NCBI RefSeq assembly: GCF_002086515.1
Contig: NZ_MVHH01000005.1
Span: 1-64,000 of the forward strand
Origin: Mycolicibacter arupensis
GTDB taxonomy: Bacteria > Actinomycetota > Actinomycetes > Mycobacteriales > Mycobacteriaceae
DNA: 64,000 nucleotides
Reading direction: 5' to 3'
The notes beneath the pieces were generated by a model, which saw only the letters and a list, made by a program, of their open reading frames with translations, did no database searches and was not told the DNA's origin. Within the stretch, counting starts at the first letter, position 1, and each line of letters starts with the position of its first letter. This document shows, piece by piece, positions 54,684 to 64,000 of this stretch. Position numbers and translations under genes: made by a program.

Positions 54684-55486
54684 GGCGCTGAAACCTTGTG
54701 ACGCACACCGGCAGCGAGTTCTTGAGTCAACGACCGCAGTTCGGTCAGCCCATCGGCGAGCGCGGTGACCAGCGCCGAACCGACGATGACGCCGTCGGTG
54801 TAGGCGCCGATCTCGGCGGCCTGTGCGCCCGATCGCACACCCAGCCCAACTCCGACGGGGATGTCGGAGACTTGGCGCACCCTGGCCACCAGTTCGGGCG
54901 CGGCGTTCGACACTGTGTTGCGGGCACCGGTGACACCCATGGTCGAAGCGGCGTAGACGAACCCGCTGGTCGCCTTGACGGTCTCGGCAAGGCGTTGTGG
55001 CGTCGAGGACGGTGCCACCAGAAAGATTCGGTCCAGCGCGTGCGCTTGGGAGGCGGCCAGCCAGTCGTCGGCTTCGTCGACGATCAGGTCAGGGGTGATC
55101 AAACCCAGTCCACCCGCTGCCGCGAGATCGCGGGCGAACGCGTCGACGCCGTAGCGCAGCACCGGATTCCAGTACGTCATCACCACGGCGCGTCCGCCGG
55201 CGTTGGCGATGGCCTCAACCGCGGCCAACGTGTCGCGTACCCGCACTCCGCCCTGTAGGGCAATTTCGGTGGCGCGTGCGATGGTGGGGCCGTCCATCCC
55301 CGGGTCGGAGTACGGCACACCGACTTCGATCAGGTCACAACCGGCGTCGACCAGGGCGGTCAGCGCGGCGATCGAGCCCGGTACGTCCGGATAACCGGTC
55401 GGTAGGTACCCGATCAGTGCAGCGCGGCCTTCGGCCCGGCACGCGTCGAACAGCGGGGCCAGCCGATCGCCGGCGTGGGAGCTCAC
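54680..55486 (-). CDS. trpA: Tryptophan synthase alpha chain
   Basis: 268 residues from a GTG. Catalytic E54 and D61 ([14 protein letters not shown]) and the loop GTG-like VTGARN are present. It splits indole-3-glycerol phosphate and channels indole to TrpB. GTGA overlap with the trpB stop couples translation and keeps the subunits in balance. Confidence 0.96.
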   Translation of the reverse strand: MSSHAGDRLAPLFDACRAEGRAALIGYLPTGYPDVPGSIAALTALVDAGCDLIEVGVPYSDPGMDGPTIARATEIALQGGVRVRDTLAAVEAIANAGGRAVVMTYWNPVLRYGVDAFARDLAAAGGLGLITPDLIVDEADDWLAASQAHALDRIFLVAPSSTPQRLAETVKATSGFVYAASTMGVTGARNTVSNAAPELVARVRQVSDIPVGVGLGVRSGAQAAEIGAYTDGVIVGSALVTALADGLTELRSLTQELAAGVRHKVSAP

Positions 55487-56751
55487 GAAGCTCCCCCCGT
55501 CTCGTCGAGCAGCCCGAACCACTTGGCCGCGGTCTCTACATCTTTGTCTCCGCGGCCGGACACGTTGACCACGATCACCTTTCCGGGCCCCAGCTCAGCG
55601 GCTAGCTTCAGGGCGCCGGCCACCGCGTGCGCGGACTCGATCGCGGGAATGATCCCCTCAGTGCGACAAAGGATTCCGAAGGCGTCCATTGCCTCGGTAT
55701 CGGTGATCGGTCGGTACTCGGCGCGGCCGGTCTCACGCAGCCAGGCGTGTTCGGGACCCACCCCCGGATAGTCCAGGCCGGCCGAGATCGAGTGCGACTC
55801 GATGGTCTGGCCGTCGTCGTCCTGCAGCAGATAGGAGAACGAACCCTGGAAGGCACCCGGTGATCCGCCCGCGAAGGTCGCCGCGTGCCGCCCGGTGTCC
55901 ACGCCGTCGCCGCCGGCTTCGAAACCGACAAGGCGAACCGCAGGGTCGTCGATGAACGCGTGGAAGATGCCGATGGCGTTGGAGCCGCCGCCCACGCACG
56001 CCACCACCGCGTCGGGCAGCCCACCGGCCATCTGCTGGATCTGCACCCGTGTCTCCAGCCCGACGATCCGCTGGAAATCGCGAACCATGGCCGGGAACGG
56101 GTGCGGCCCGGCTGCGGTGCCGAAGCAGTAGTAGGTGCGGTCGGCGTTGGTGACCCAGTCGCGGAAGGCCTCGTTGATGGCGTCTTTGAGGGTTTGCGAA
56201 CCTGATTCGACCGAGACCACTTCGGCGCCGAGCAGCCGCATCCGAGCCACGTTCAGTGCCTGGCGACGGGTGTCGACGGCGCCCATGTAGATCACGCACT
56301 CAAGCCCGAGCAGCGCGCAGGCGGTGGCGGTGGCAACGCCGTGCTGGCCGGCACCGGTCTCGGCGATCACCCGGGTTTTACCCATGTACCGGGCCAACAG
56401 CGCCTGACCCAGCACGTTGTTGATCTTGTGAGAACCGGTGTGGTTCAAGTCTTCCCGCTTCAAAAAGATGCGGGCTCCCCCGGCGTGCGCAGTCAGGCGC
56501 TCGGCCTCATACAGCGGTGAGGGCCGACCGGTGTAGTGCGTCTGCAGGTTGTCGAGGGTGTCCAGGAACTCCCGGTCGTTGCGCACTTTGTCGTACGCCG
56601 CGGTGACCTCTTCGATGACCGCCATCAGCGCTTCGGCGACGTAGCGGCCTCCGTAGACGCCGAAGTGCCCGCGGGCATCGGGCTCGTGACGGGACGGCTC
56701 GGCAATTCCGGCGCTGGCACGCGGGAAGCTCGAGTTCGGGGTGTCTGACAT
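55483..56751 (-). CDS. trpB: Tryptophan synthase beta chain
   Basis: 422 residues. PLP lysine K109 in HTGSHKINN, the carboxylate loop [13 protein letters not shown], and the PLP-phosphate binding GGGSNAIG motif. Joins indole and serine to make tryptophan. Its ATG directly abuts the trpC stop. Confidence 0.97.
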   Translation of the reverse strand: MSDTPNSSFPRASAGIAEPSRHEPDARGHFGVYGGRYVAEALMAVIEEVTAAYDKVRNDREFLDTLDNLQTHYTGRPSPLYEAERLTAHAGGARIFLKREDLNHTGSHKINNVLGQALLARYMGKTRVIAETGAGQHGVATATACALLGLECVIYMGAVDTRRQALNVARMRLLGAEVVSVESGSQTLKDAINEAFRDWVTNADRTYYCFGTAAGPHPFPAMVRDFQRIVGLETRVQIQQMAGGLPDAVVACVGGGSNAIGIFHAFIDDPAVRLVGFEAGGDGVDTGRHAATFAGGSPGAFQGSFSYLLQDDDGQTIESHSISAGLDYPGVGPEHAWLRETGRAEYRPITDTEAMDAFGILCRTEGIIPAIESAHAVAGALKLAAELGPGKVIVVNVSGRGDKDVETAAKWFGLLDETGGAS

Positions 56752-57570
56752 CTAGCGGGCCGGCTTCGGGCAGGACGGATGCTTACCCGCACTGACCAAA
56801 TCGGCAACGGCGGCCCGCGGATCACCACTGGTGACCAGTCCCTCGCCAACCAGGACGGCGTCCGCACCGGCACCGGCGTACGCCAGCAGGTCGGCGGTCC
56901 CGCGCACCCCGGACTCGGCGATCTTGACCACCTCGGTGGGCAGTCCGGGCGCGATGCGCGCGAAGCAGTCGCGGTCGACCTCCAGCGTGGTCAGGTCACG
57001 CGCGTTGACGCCGATCACCTTGGCCCCGGCGGTCAGTGCCCGGTCAGCCTCTTGCTCGGTGTGCACCTCGACCAGAGCGGTCATGCCCAGCGACTCGGTG
57101 CGGTCCAGCATCGATTCCAATGCCTGTTGCTCCAGTGCCGCCACGATCAGCAGCAGCATGTCCGCGCCGTGCGCGCGGGCCTCATGAATCTGGTACGGCC
57201 GCACGATGAAGTCCTTGCGCAGCACCGGAATTGACACGGCGGCACGCACGGCGTCCAGGTCGGCCAGCGACCCGTTGAACCGGCGCTGCTCGGTCAAGAC
57301 ACTGATAGCCCGGGCCCCGCCGTCGGCATACGCGCTGGCCAGATCCGCCGGGTCGGCGATGGGTGCCAGCTGACCCTTGGACGGGCTGGCCCGCTTGACT
57401 TCTGCGATCACCGCGATGCCGGGCTCACGCAGCGCCGCCATCACGTCGCGAGGTGGTGGCATGGCCTCGGCGGCGGCTTTGACCTCCGCCAGGGGCACGG
57501 CAGCCTCTCGGACGGCAAGGTCGGCGCAGACTCCTTCGATGATGGAGTCGAGGACGGATGCCGAAGTCAT
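56752..57570 (-). CDS. trpC: Indole-3-glycerol phosphate synthase
   Basis: 272 residues, a TIM barrel with [40 protein letters not shown] and AESGV loops. Converts the carboxyphenylamino-deoxyribulose phosphate to indole-glycerol phosphate. AGGAGAGG lies 15 nt before the ATG and a strong dyad lies further upstream. No trpF is in the window; in Actinobacteria HisA/PriA usually does that step. Confidence 0.95.
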   Translation of the reverse strand: MTSASVLDSIIEGVCADLAVREAAVPLAEVKAAAEAMPPPRDVMAALREPGIAVIAEVKRASPSKGQLAPIADPADLASAYADGGARAISVLTEQRRFNGSLADLDAVRAAVSIPVLRKDFIVRPYQIHEARAHGADMLLLIVAALEQQALESMLDRTESLGMTALVEVHTEQEADRALTAGAKVIGVNARDLTTLEVDRDCFARIAPGLPTEVVKIAESGVRGTADLLAYAGAGADAVLVGEGLVTSGDPRAAVADLVSAGKHPSCPKPAR

Positions 57571-57602
57571 GCCTGCCGTTTCCTCTCCTGCGTCCGAGCG
57601 GA

Positions 57603-57628
57603 CCTTCGTCGAAGACCTTTATCGAAGG
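57603..57628 (-). promoter_or_regulatory. Alternative hairpins in the trpC leader
   Basis: CTTCG-T-CGAAG (57604-57614) and the wider pair CCTTCG/CGAAGG (57603-57608 with 57623-57628) use the same left arm, so only one can form at a time. They lie between the trp-membrane gene and trpC. A possible attenuator or protein site; no Trp-rich leader peptide is seen. Confidence 0.35.
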
Positions 57629-57653
57629 GTAACGACTGTCGCTGCCCGCGGTG

Positions 57654-58308
57654 TCACCGGCCCTCGCCGTCCGGGCCGGTAGCCCGGTCATCCGGATCGC
57701 CGGTGGGGTCGCGGCCCTCGTTGAGGGCATCCCACATAATTCGCTCCGAGATCTCCGGGTCATCCTTGCCCCCGAGTTCGAGCTCTTGCGCCCGCGCGCG
57801 GCGCGCAGCGGGCGCGGCGTATCTGGTGACGGCGCCAGCGCGATGGGAGGCAGTACGCATCAACAGGACCGCCGCGGCCAGTGTGCACAGGGCTGCGGCC
57901 AGGCTCACCACCGCTCCGGTGAGATGGCGCTGCGTGCTCAGCAGCGACGTCAGCGGGACCTCGGCGATGTCCAGGGCCCGCAACGTGACATCGCGGACCA
58001 CCCACACGCTGATGGCCAGATAGCCGCTCGCCAGGCTGACCACGGCCAGGACCACCGCCAACACCCGCAATTGCCAGCCGCGCACCGCCATGGCCGCCAC
58101 AGCGGCAGCCAGACACAGCAGCGCCAGGGGCACCAGCGCCGTCGACCACTGCGCCCCGCTGACCGTGATCTGTTTGGGCTGCCCAAGCCCGTCGGATGAG
58201 TCGATCACCACCCAGGGCAGGCGCGACGCGCCCCAGAGGCCGCCGGCGGCCACCACCAGCAGCAGCTGAGCCGCCCGCAACGCGCGGTTGTGAGGACGGC
58301 CTTCGCCC

Positions 58309-58316
<8 letters not shown>
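57654..58316 (-). CDS. Trp-operon-associated membrane protein (Rv1610-like)
   Basis: 220 residues, four membrane helices, belonging to the conserved hypothetical found inside actinobacterial trp clusters. Begins at an ATG overlapping the trpE end by 8 nt. Soluble tail rich in Arg, Asp, Glu ([21 protein letters not shown]). Function unknown; perhaps transport or membrane anchoring of the pathway. Confidence 0.88.
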
Positions 58317-59850
<1,534 letters not shown>

Positions 59851-59922
59851 GCCCACATCTTCCCAGAACCAGCGCCGGGGGCACGCTCAGCCCTATCCCC
59901 GCCACCACGTCGGTTGCCGGAG

Positions 59923-59928
59923 TAGCCT
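59923..59928 (+). promoter_or_regulatory. -10 box for leaderless bcp
   Basis: TAGCCT ends 7 nt before the ATG, as for several other genes in the window. trpE lies in the opposite direction about 85 bp away. Confidence 0.6.
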
Positions 59929-59935
59929 GGCCGCC

Positions 59936-60400
59936 ATGAAAACCGGTGACACCGTGGCCGACTTCGAGCTCCCCGATCAGACTGGGGCCCCGCGCCGGCT
60001 CAGCGAACTGTTGACCCAGGGGCCGGTGGTGCTGTTCTTCTACCCGGCGGCCATGACGCCGGGCTGCACCAAGGAGGCCTGCCACTTCCGCGACCTGGCC
60101 GGCGAGTTCGCCGCCGTCGGGGCCACCCGGGTCGGCATCAGCGCCGACGCGGTGGCCAAGCAGGCCAAGTTCGCCGAACAACAGGGTTTCGACTATCCCC
60201 TGCTCTCCGACGCCGACGGTGCGGTGGCCACCCAGTTCGGTGTCAAGCGAGGCATGCTGGGCCGGCTCATCCCGGTGAAGCGGACCACCTTCGTCATCGA
60301 CACCGATAGCAGGGTGCTGGACGTGATCTCCAGTGAGTTCTCCATGGACGCCCATGCCGACAAGGCTCTGGAGGTGCTGCGCGCGCGACGTACTGCCTAG
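59936..60400 (+). CDS. bcp: Thioredoxin-dependent peroxiredoxin (BCP/PrxQ type)
   Basis: 154 residues. The catalytic Cys is C44 in PAAMTPGCTKEACHFRD, with a partner C49 (C-x4-C), the mark of the alpha-helix-type atypical 2-Cys PrxQ enzymes. Reduces peroxides using thioredoxin. The length and place match M. tuberculosis Rv1608c (bcpB), although in that species it is annotated on the other strand relative to trpE. Confidence 0.93.
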   Translation: MKTGDTVADFELPDQTGAPRRLSELLTQGPVVLFFYPAAMTPGCTKEACHFRDLAGEFAAVGATRVGISADAVAKQAKFAEQQGFDYPLLSDADGAVATQFGVKRGMLGRLIPVKRTTFVIDTDSRVLDVISSEFSMDAHADKALEVLRARRTA

Positions 60401-60410
60401 CGGCAGAGGG

Positions 60411-61244
60411 TCATTCGGGGTTGCGAAACGTGTAGACCTGGTACTGAAGAAGTCCGAGCCGGGACAACCGGTTCATCCACCGGGTACCGACGAGCATGGT
60501 CTTGCGAATGTCCGCTGACTCGTGCGCGCGGAAGAATTTCAGCAGGAACGGGTACGTGGGAAATGTCTGTTTCCGGATGTTGCGCGAGGACTCGAGGCGT
60601 AGTCCGGCGCGTGTGCCCATGCTCTTGTAGGACCGCAACGGGACACTGCCGAGCGTCCCGTAGGACTTGGCGATCCGGCTGCGGATCGCCATCCAGATCG
60701 GAGTCTTGCCGAAGAACATCGCGATCGGCACGAAGTCCGACACGGCTAGGTAGCCGCCTGGCTTGAGTACTCGCGCGGCCTCGACGAGGAACTTCTCCCG
60801 AGACGGGAAGTGGAAGATACATTCGACGGCCAGGATTCGATCAAAAGAGTTGTCCTCGAACGGCAACCGGCACGCGTCACCTTCGAACCAGGCGATGGTG
60901 TTGCCGGCGGCAGGTGTGCTCACGGCTGCAGCGGCGGACAGCTGGCGCGGGTCGATATTCAGGCCAGTGAGAGCCATGTCGGAATGCGTGGCATTGATCT
61001 GCCGGATGGTCCCGCCGAATCCGCTGCCCACATCCAGCAGCGTCTGCCCGTCTGCGACCCTTCCGGCCCCCAGGAGCACCCCGTTCATCAGCTCCATGGC
61101 TGCGACGTAGTCGGCCAGGGTGCCATCGGCGCTGTTGGGTGTCTCCCAGTAGCCCCAGTGCACTTGGTCTTCCCACAGTTGGCTCAGTTCGCCACGGGCA
61201 GGACGATCATCGATCAGGAGGTCGAAGTAAGGCAGCTCGGGCAT
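60411..61244 (-). CDS. SAM-dependent methyltransferase
   Basis: 277 residues, class I fold. SAM motif I is LLDVGSGFGG (69-78), acidic loop NIDPRQ, motif IV ILAVECIFHFPSREKFL and post-motif VLKPGGYLAVSDF. Similar enzymes methylate small hydrophobic hydroxyls or carboxyls such as fatty acids and glycolipids. It stands with two coiled-coil genes upstream on the same strand after an AT-rich gap, and is convergent with bcp. Confidence 0.85.
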   Translation of the reverse strand: MPELPYFDLLIDDRPARGELSQLWEDQVHWGYWETPNSADGTLADYVAAMELMNGVLLGAGRVADGQTLLDVGSGFGGTIRQINATHSDMALTGLNIDPRQLSAAAAVSTPAAGNTIAWFEGDACRLPFEDNSFDRILAVECIFHFPSREKFLVEAARVLKPGGYLAVSDFVPIAMFFGKTPIWMAIRSRIAKSYGTLGSVPLRSYKSMGTRAGLRLESSRNIRKQTFPTYPFLLKFFRAHESADIRKTMLVGTRWMNRLSRLGLLQYQVYTFRNPE

Positions 61245-61443
61245 CCGCGGCCGGTATCACGGATTACATTTGCTCCGTGAGTTAGAGGATCGGCCACCAT
61301 CCTCAATAAGCTGCAACTAATAGGCGCCAAGGTTAATTTAATTAATTTGCTGGTGGGGGCTCACTCTGGGCCGGACGCCGCGTTCGCAAGCAGCTGCTGG
61401 AATCGTCAAGCACCCACACCGGAGATTTGCTCAGCGACCAGGC
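61245..61443. other. AT-rich gap downstream of the coiled-coil genes
   Basis: No gene is seen. The middle contains GTTAATTTAATTAATTTGC, unusually AT-rich for this genome and partly self-complementary. A possible Lsr2 site or the promoter region of the methyltransferase gene, since it lies directly upstream of it. Confidence 0.45.
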
Positions 61444-62373
61444 TCAGGCCTGCTCCGAGTCTGATCGCTTGACCACGCTCATCCGGTCGCGGCGGATGGC
61501 GGATTCGATCCGGCTCTGGATCTCACTGAGCGCACCGACCACGTCCCCGCGAACGTGAATCAGCTGCATGACCTCGGCATCGGTGCGCTCCATGATCAGC
61601 TTGGCTTCACGCTCTGCGGTGGCGATCAGCGCTGCCGCCTTGAGCCGGCTGTCCTTTTCGGTGTTGGCAATCTGGGTCTGCGCCTGTTCCCACGCCGCAC
61701 TCACCTGCTTGGACAGCTCGCGCTCGCTCTCGCGTCGACGGCGCTCGCTCTCGCGGCGCCGCCGCTCGTCTTCATCAGCGAGTCGCTGCGCTGACTCCCG
61801 GCGCGCACGCTCGGCTTCCTCGGTCTCACTGATCAGGCGAGCGCATTCGGCCTGCGCGGCCACCAGCAGCTCTTCGGCCTCGGCTTTGGCCTCGGTCAGG
61901 ATCTGCTCGCGGCGCAGCGAGGTCGACTCCTGAAGTTCGGCCAACGCGGCACTGGCTGCTGCGCGGTCCTGGCGAGCGGCCTCGAGCTCGTCGCGCAGGT
62001 GGCGGGTGAGCGCTTCGGCCTCTTCTTCCGCCATGGCCTTGGTGCGCCGCGCCTCATCGGAGGCGACCCGCATCATGCGTGCGATTCGGTCGGACATGCC
62101 CTCCACCGAATCAATCGGGCCGGACAGCCGGGCGATGTCACCGCGCAGCGCCTCAATCTCAGCGCGCAGCCGGGTCCGGTCGTCGTCGGTGTTGGCAAGG
62201 TCGCGCTGGGCCTCCGAGAGCTGACCCTCAAGGGCTGGGATGCGCCCTTTGAGAGTGTCGAGCTCTTGGTGCAATTGCTGGATGTAGTCCGTCACCTGGC
62301 TGCGATCGAGGCCGCGGAGTTGTGTGGTGAAGGTGGGGAGTTCTGGTTCGTACACGGAAAGCGCTGTGCTCAT
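61444..62373 (-). CDS. DivIVA/FilP-like coiled-coil protein
   Basis: 309 residues. The N-terminus FTTQLRGLDRSQVTDYIQQLHQELDTLKGRI has the GxDRxQVxxYI feature of DivIVA-like domains, then a long coiled coil (30-300) with Ala/Glu/Arg-rich heptads and a direct repeat RRRRESERRRRESE near 215-228. Length and layout (DivIVA-like head, RIARMMRVASDEARRT segment, rod) match the intermediate-filament-like FilP of Streptomyces. A polar or cytoskeletal scaffold is inferred. Second gene of a two-gene unit. Confidence 0.75.
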   Translation of the reverse strand: MSTALSVYEPELPTFTTQLRGLDRSQVTDYIQQLHQELDTLKGRIPALEGQLSEAQRDLANTDDDRTRLRAEIEALRGDIARLSGPIDSVEGMSDRIARMMRVASDEARRTKAMAEEEAEALTRHLRDELEAARQDRAAASAALAELQESTSLRREQILTEAKAEAEELLVAAQAECARLISETEEAERARRESAQRLADEDERRRRESERRRRESERELSKQVSAAWEQAQTQIANTEKDSRLKAAALIATAEREAKLIMERTDAEVMQLIHVRGDVVGALSEIQSRIESAIRRDRMSVVKRSDSEQA

Positions 62374-62385
62374 GGTCGAAGACTC

Positions 62386-63216
62386 CTAGCGGGGTTCTGT
62401 TTCATCGGGGAGTTGGGGGTCTGCAGTGGTCGGCACCAGCAGATTCGTCGGCAGGAGCTGCTGAAGCCGGGCATCCCAGGCCTCGTCGCGCTCCGAGTCG
62501 CGAACCCGGTGCGAGGCTACGGTCACTGCCCGCACCTGGCCGATCGGCTCGGCGGCCTGGTCCAGCTCGTTGAACTTGATGTAGAAGTCCCGCAGCTGTT
62601 CGGTGATGATCGAGCGGACCTTCATGAGTTCCTGCAGCTTGGCCTGGGCAGCCGCCTGCTGCGCTTCGATATCAAGCCGAACCTGGGCCAGCAGCTCCGC
62701 CGCTGTCCGCTCGGCCTCGCGAACTATGTCGGCAGCCTCGTGGCTGGCCTGCTGACGCAGGCTTGCAAAGCCTGCCTCGACTTGGCTGGCCTGCTCCTCC
62801 AGGCAGGCGCGCATCGCGACCACAGTCTCATGTTCCTTTTGTGCCTCCGCGAGGATTTCGGAGGCGCGGTCATGAGCGTCGTTGCGAATCCGTTCGGCTT
62901 CGGCTGCCGCCGACGAGAGGATCGACGTCAGCTGATCACTGAGGTCGGCAATGTCTCCGGGGATTGCTCGCGCGAGTTCGGTGTACTGCGCCGAGGTGGT
63001 CGCGAGCTCATGCCGGGACTTATCGACTTGATCTCCGAGGGTGGCGATCCGTGCCTCGCTGCGGTGGATCAGTGCAGACAGCTCGGAGAGTTCCTGCTCT
63101 TGAGCCTCGGTATGGCGATAGTTCAACCGCTCCATGTCCGCAGAAATGCGCGCGTAGATGGCGGCGGCCTGGACGTCAACGCGCTGACTCATGATCTTCG
63201 CTTGGTCCGCCGTCAC
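62386..63216 (-). CDS. Coiled-coil protein paired with the FilP-like gene
   Basis: 276 residues from a GTG; GTG at 63225 and ATG at 63192 are alternatives. Mostly helical: a first coil (to about 80), the segment ILSSAAAEAERIRNDAHDRASEILAEA similar to DivIVA/FilP rods, further coils to about 215, and a short non-coiled tail ending PDETEPR. No enzymatic motif. The stop is 12 nt before the FilP-like ATG, so the two are coexpressed and probably co-assemble. Confidence 0.72.
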   Translation of the reverse strand: MTADQAKIMSQRVDVQAAAIYARISADMERLNYRHTEAQEQELSELSALIHRSEARIATLGDQVDKSRHELATTSAQYTELARAIPGDIADLSDQLTSILSSAAAEAERIRNDAHDRASEILAEAQKEHETVVAMRACLEEQASQVEAGFASLRQQASHEAADIVREAERTAAELLAQVRLDIEAQQAAAQAKLQELMKVRSIITEQLRDFYIKFNELDQAAEPIGQVRAVTVASHRVRDSERDEAWDARLQQLLPTNLLVPTTADPQLPDETEPR

Positions 63217-63223
63217 GCGTGAC

Positions 63224-63229
63224 ACTATA
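63224..63229 (-). promoter_or_regulatory. -10 box of the coiled-coil operon
   Basis: TATAGT on the minus strand ends 7 nt before the GTG at 63216, so that GTG is the best leaderless start. Upstream DNA to 63260 is AT-rich (AATTAATC, TTAACGTCAATTAA), matching the style of the other flank of this locus. The remaining gap to hisI (63260-63474) shows no gene. Confidence 0.5.
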
Positions 63230-63474
63230 TAGCGATTAATTGACGTTAAGGAAGATTAATTCTTCGGCTTCCTGTAAGTCGCTGCAGCACTGAAGATTTC
63301 ACGCTGGACTAGCACGTTCATTCGGCGATTGCGTCAGCGCCAACGGCCGAACATTCACATGGTGAAGCGATTAGCGCGAGGCCGCAGCTGGATTTGTGAA
63401 CAGCGATTCGGCCGGGGCGCCGGCCAATTGCGTGAAGGGGTCAGGCCCGGTGCCACCCGGCCACGGCCACCGAA

Positions 63475-63825
63475 TCAGTCCGCGGGGCCCAGTAACAGGT
63501 CGGCGTCGAAGCAGCTGTGGTCGCCGGTGTGGCAGGCGCCCCCAGCCTGATCGACCGTCAGCAGAACGGTGTCGCCGTCGCAGTCCAAGCGCACCGAACG
63601 GACGTACTGAGTGTGGCCGGACGTCGCGCCCTTGATCCACTGCTCATTGCGCGAGCGCGAAAAATAGGTCGCCTCACGGGTTTCCAGAGTGCGGGCCAGC
63701 GCATCGTCGTCCATCCAGGCGACCATGAGCACGTCGCCGCTGCCCTGTTCCTGAACCACCGCGGCAAACAACCCGTCGGCATTGCGCTTGAGGCGGGCAG
63801 CGATAGCCGGATCCAGTTGTGTCAT
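63475..63825 (-). CDS. hisI: Phosphoribosyl-AMP cyclohydrolase
   Basis: 116 residues, single-function HisI. The zinc cysteines are in RLDCDGD and [10 protein letters not shown], with the substrate loop [20 protein letters not shown]. Opens the adenine ring in step three of histidine synthesis. ATG start, 16 nt after the hisF stop, in the same transcript. Confidence 0.95.
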   Translation of the reverse strand: MTQLDPAIAARLKRNADGLFAAVVQEQGSGDVLMVAWMDDDALARTLETREATYFSRSRNEQWIKGATSGHTQYVRSVRLDCDGDTVLLTVDQAGGACHTGDHSCFDADLLLGPAD

Positions 63826-63841
63826 CGTCGGCCGCCCCTCC

Positions 63842-64000
63842 TCATCGCACCACGATGCCCTCGGCCGACATCGCAGCCTTCACCTGGCCGATGGTCAGCT
63901 CCCGGAAATGAAACACACTGGCGGCCAAGACCGCATCGGCACCTGCAGCCACCGCGGGCGCGAAATGCTCAGCCGCACCGGCTCCCCCGCTGGCGATCAC
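63842..64000 (-). CDS. hisF: Imidazole glycerol phosphate synthase, cyclase subunit (3' end only)
   Basis: The last 52 residues are inside the window: [17 protein letters not shown], the phosphate-binding loop of the TIM barrel, then [21 protein letters not shown]. Makes imidazole glycerol phosphate with ammonia from HisH. The 5' part lies beyond the window. hisF-hisI order agrees with M. tuberculosis Rv1605-Rv1606. Confidence 0.95.
   Translation of the reverse strand: MIASGGAGAAEHFAPAVAAGADAVLAASVFHFRELTIGQVKAAMSAEGIVVR

Overview
The window is a chromosomal segment of a mycobacterium (Mycobacterium sensu lato; the species cannot be fixed from this sequence). The evidence is high G+C, many GTG starts, repeated leaderless -10 boxes (TAnnnT 6-7 nt before the start codon) and long gene blocks that match M. 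tuberculosis by protein family and order: the Rv2038c-Rv2041c sugar transporter, pncA, lipT, lppI, Rv2049c, rbpA, ppm1/lnt, Rv2052c-Rv2054, then Rv2073c-Rv2074, pepE-Rv2090-Rv2091c-helY-tatC-tatA-pafC-pafB-pafA, then the Rv1626/Rv1625c region, tesB, pykA, lgt, trpABC, trpE, bcpB and hisI/hisF. M. tuberculosis locus names are from memory of gene order and were not searched.

Layout. 1-9.9 kb is accessory: a toxin remnant (PIN domain), an SDR/SnoaL pair behind a MerR-type promoter whose regulator is frameshifted, a SRPBCC/TetR pair, an FMN reductase, a TauE/SafE permease, an acyl-ACP desaturase, an MpaB-type oxygenase with its own TetR, and small secreted proteins. 10-12.8 kb is aconitase. 12.8-17 kb is a complete sugar ABC importer (binding protein, two permeases, ATPase), preceded by a YhgE/Pip exporter-like protein and a degenerate ABC ATPase. 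19.7-21 kb is an ECF41/SigJ-like sigma factor divergent from DoxX. 21-31.3 kb runs from a DUF2784-nicotinamidase fusion through lipT, a four-copy 55-bp MIRU-like repeat, lppI, rbpA, split ppm1 and lnt, an amidohydrolase, fxsA and a dienelactone hydrolase. pks12, which lies here in M. tuberculosis, is missing from this spot.

31.4-36.4 kb holds F420/FMN enzymes, a small HTH protein, a DprE2-like SDR, PepE, a FEN-type nuclease and a DUF4333 protein. 36.4-44.5 kb is one dense minus-strand block: pafA, a small secreted protein, pafB, pafC, a DUF2510 protein, tatA, tatC and helY. PafA (Pup ligase) and PafBC (DNA-damage activator) share a neighbourhood with Sec-independent export and RNA helicase functions. 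At 44.5 kb the order jumps to the pdtaR region, a rearrangement relative to M. tuberculosis, followed by an unusual tRNA with CAA anticodon, a class III adenylate cyclase, an esterase and membrane proteins.

50.4-60 kb is thioesterase, pyruvate kinase, a TM2 protein, lgt and the trp genes (trpE, membrane protein, trpC, trpB, trpA) read toward lgt. 60.4-63.2 kb, between the peroxiredoxin gene and hisI, holds a methyltransferase and two DivIVA/FilP-like coiled-coil proteins flanked by AT-rich DNA. This is the best candidate for an undescribed system in the window. The end is hisI and a truncated hisF.
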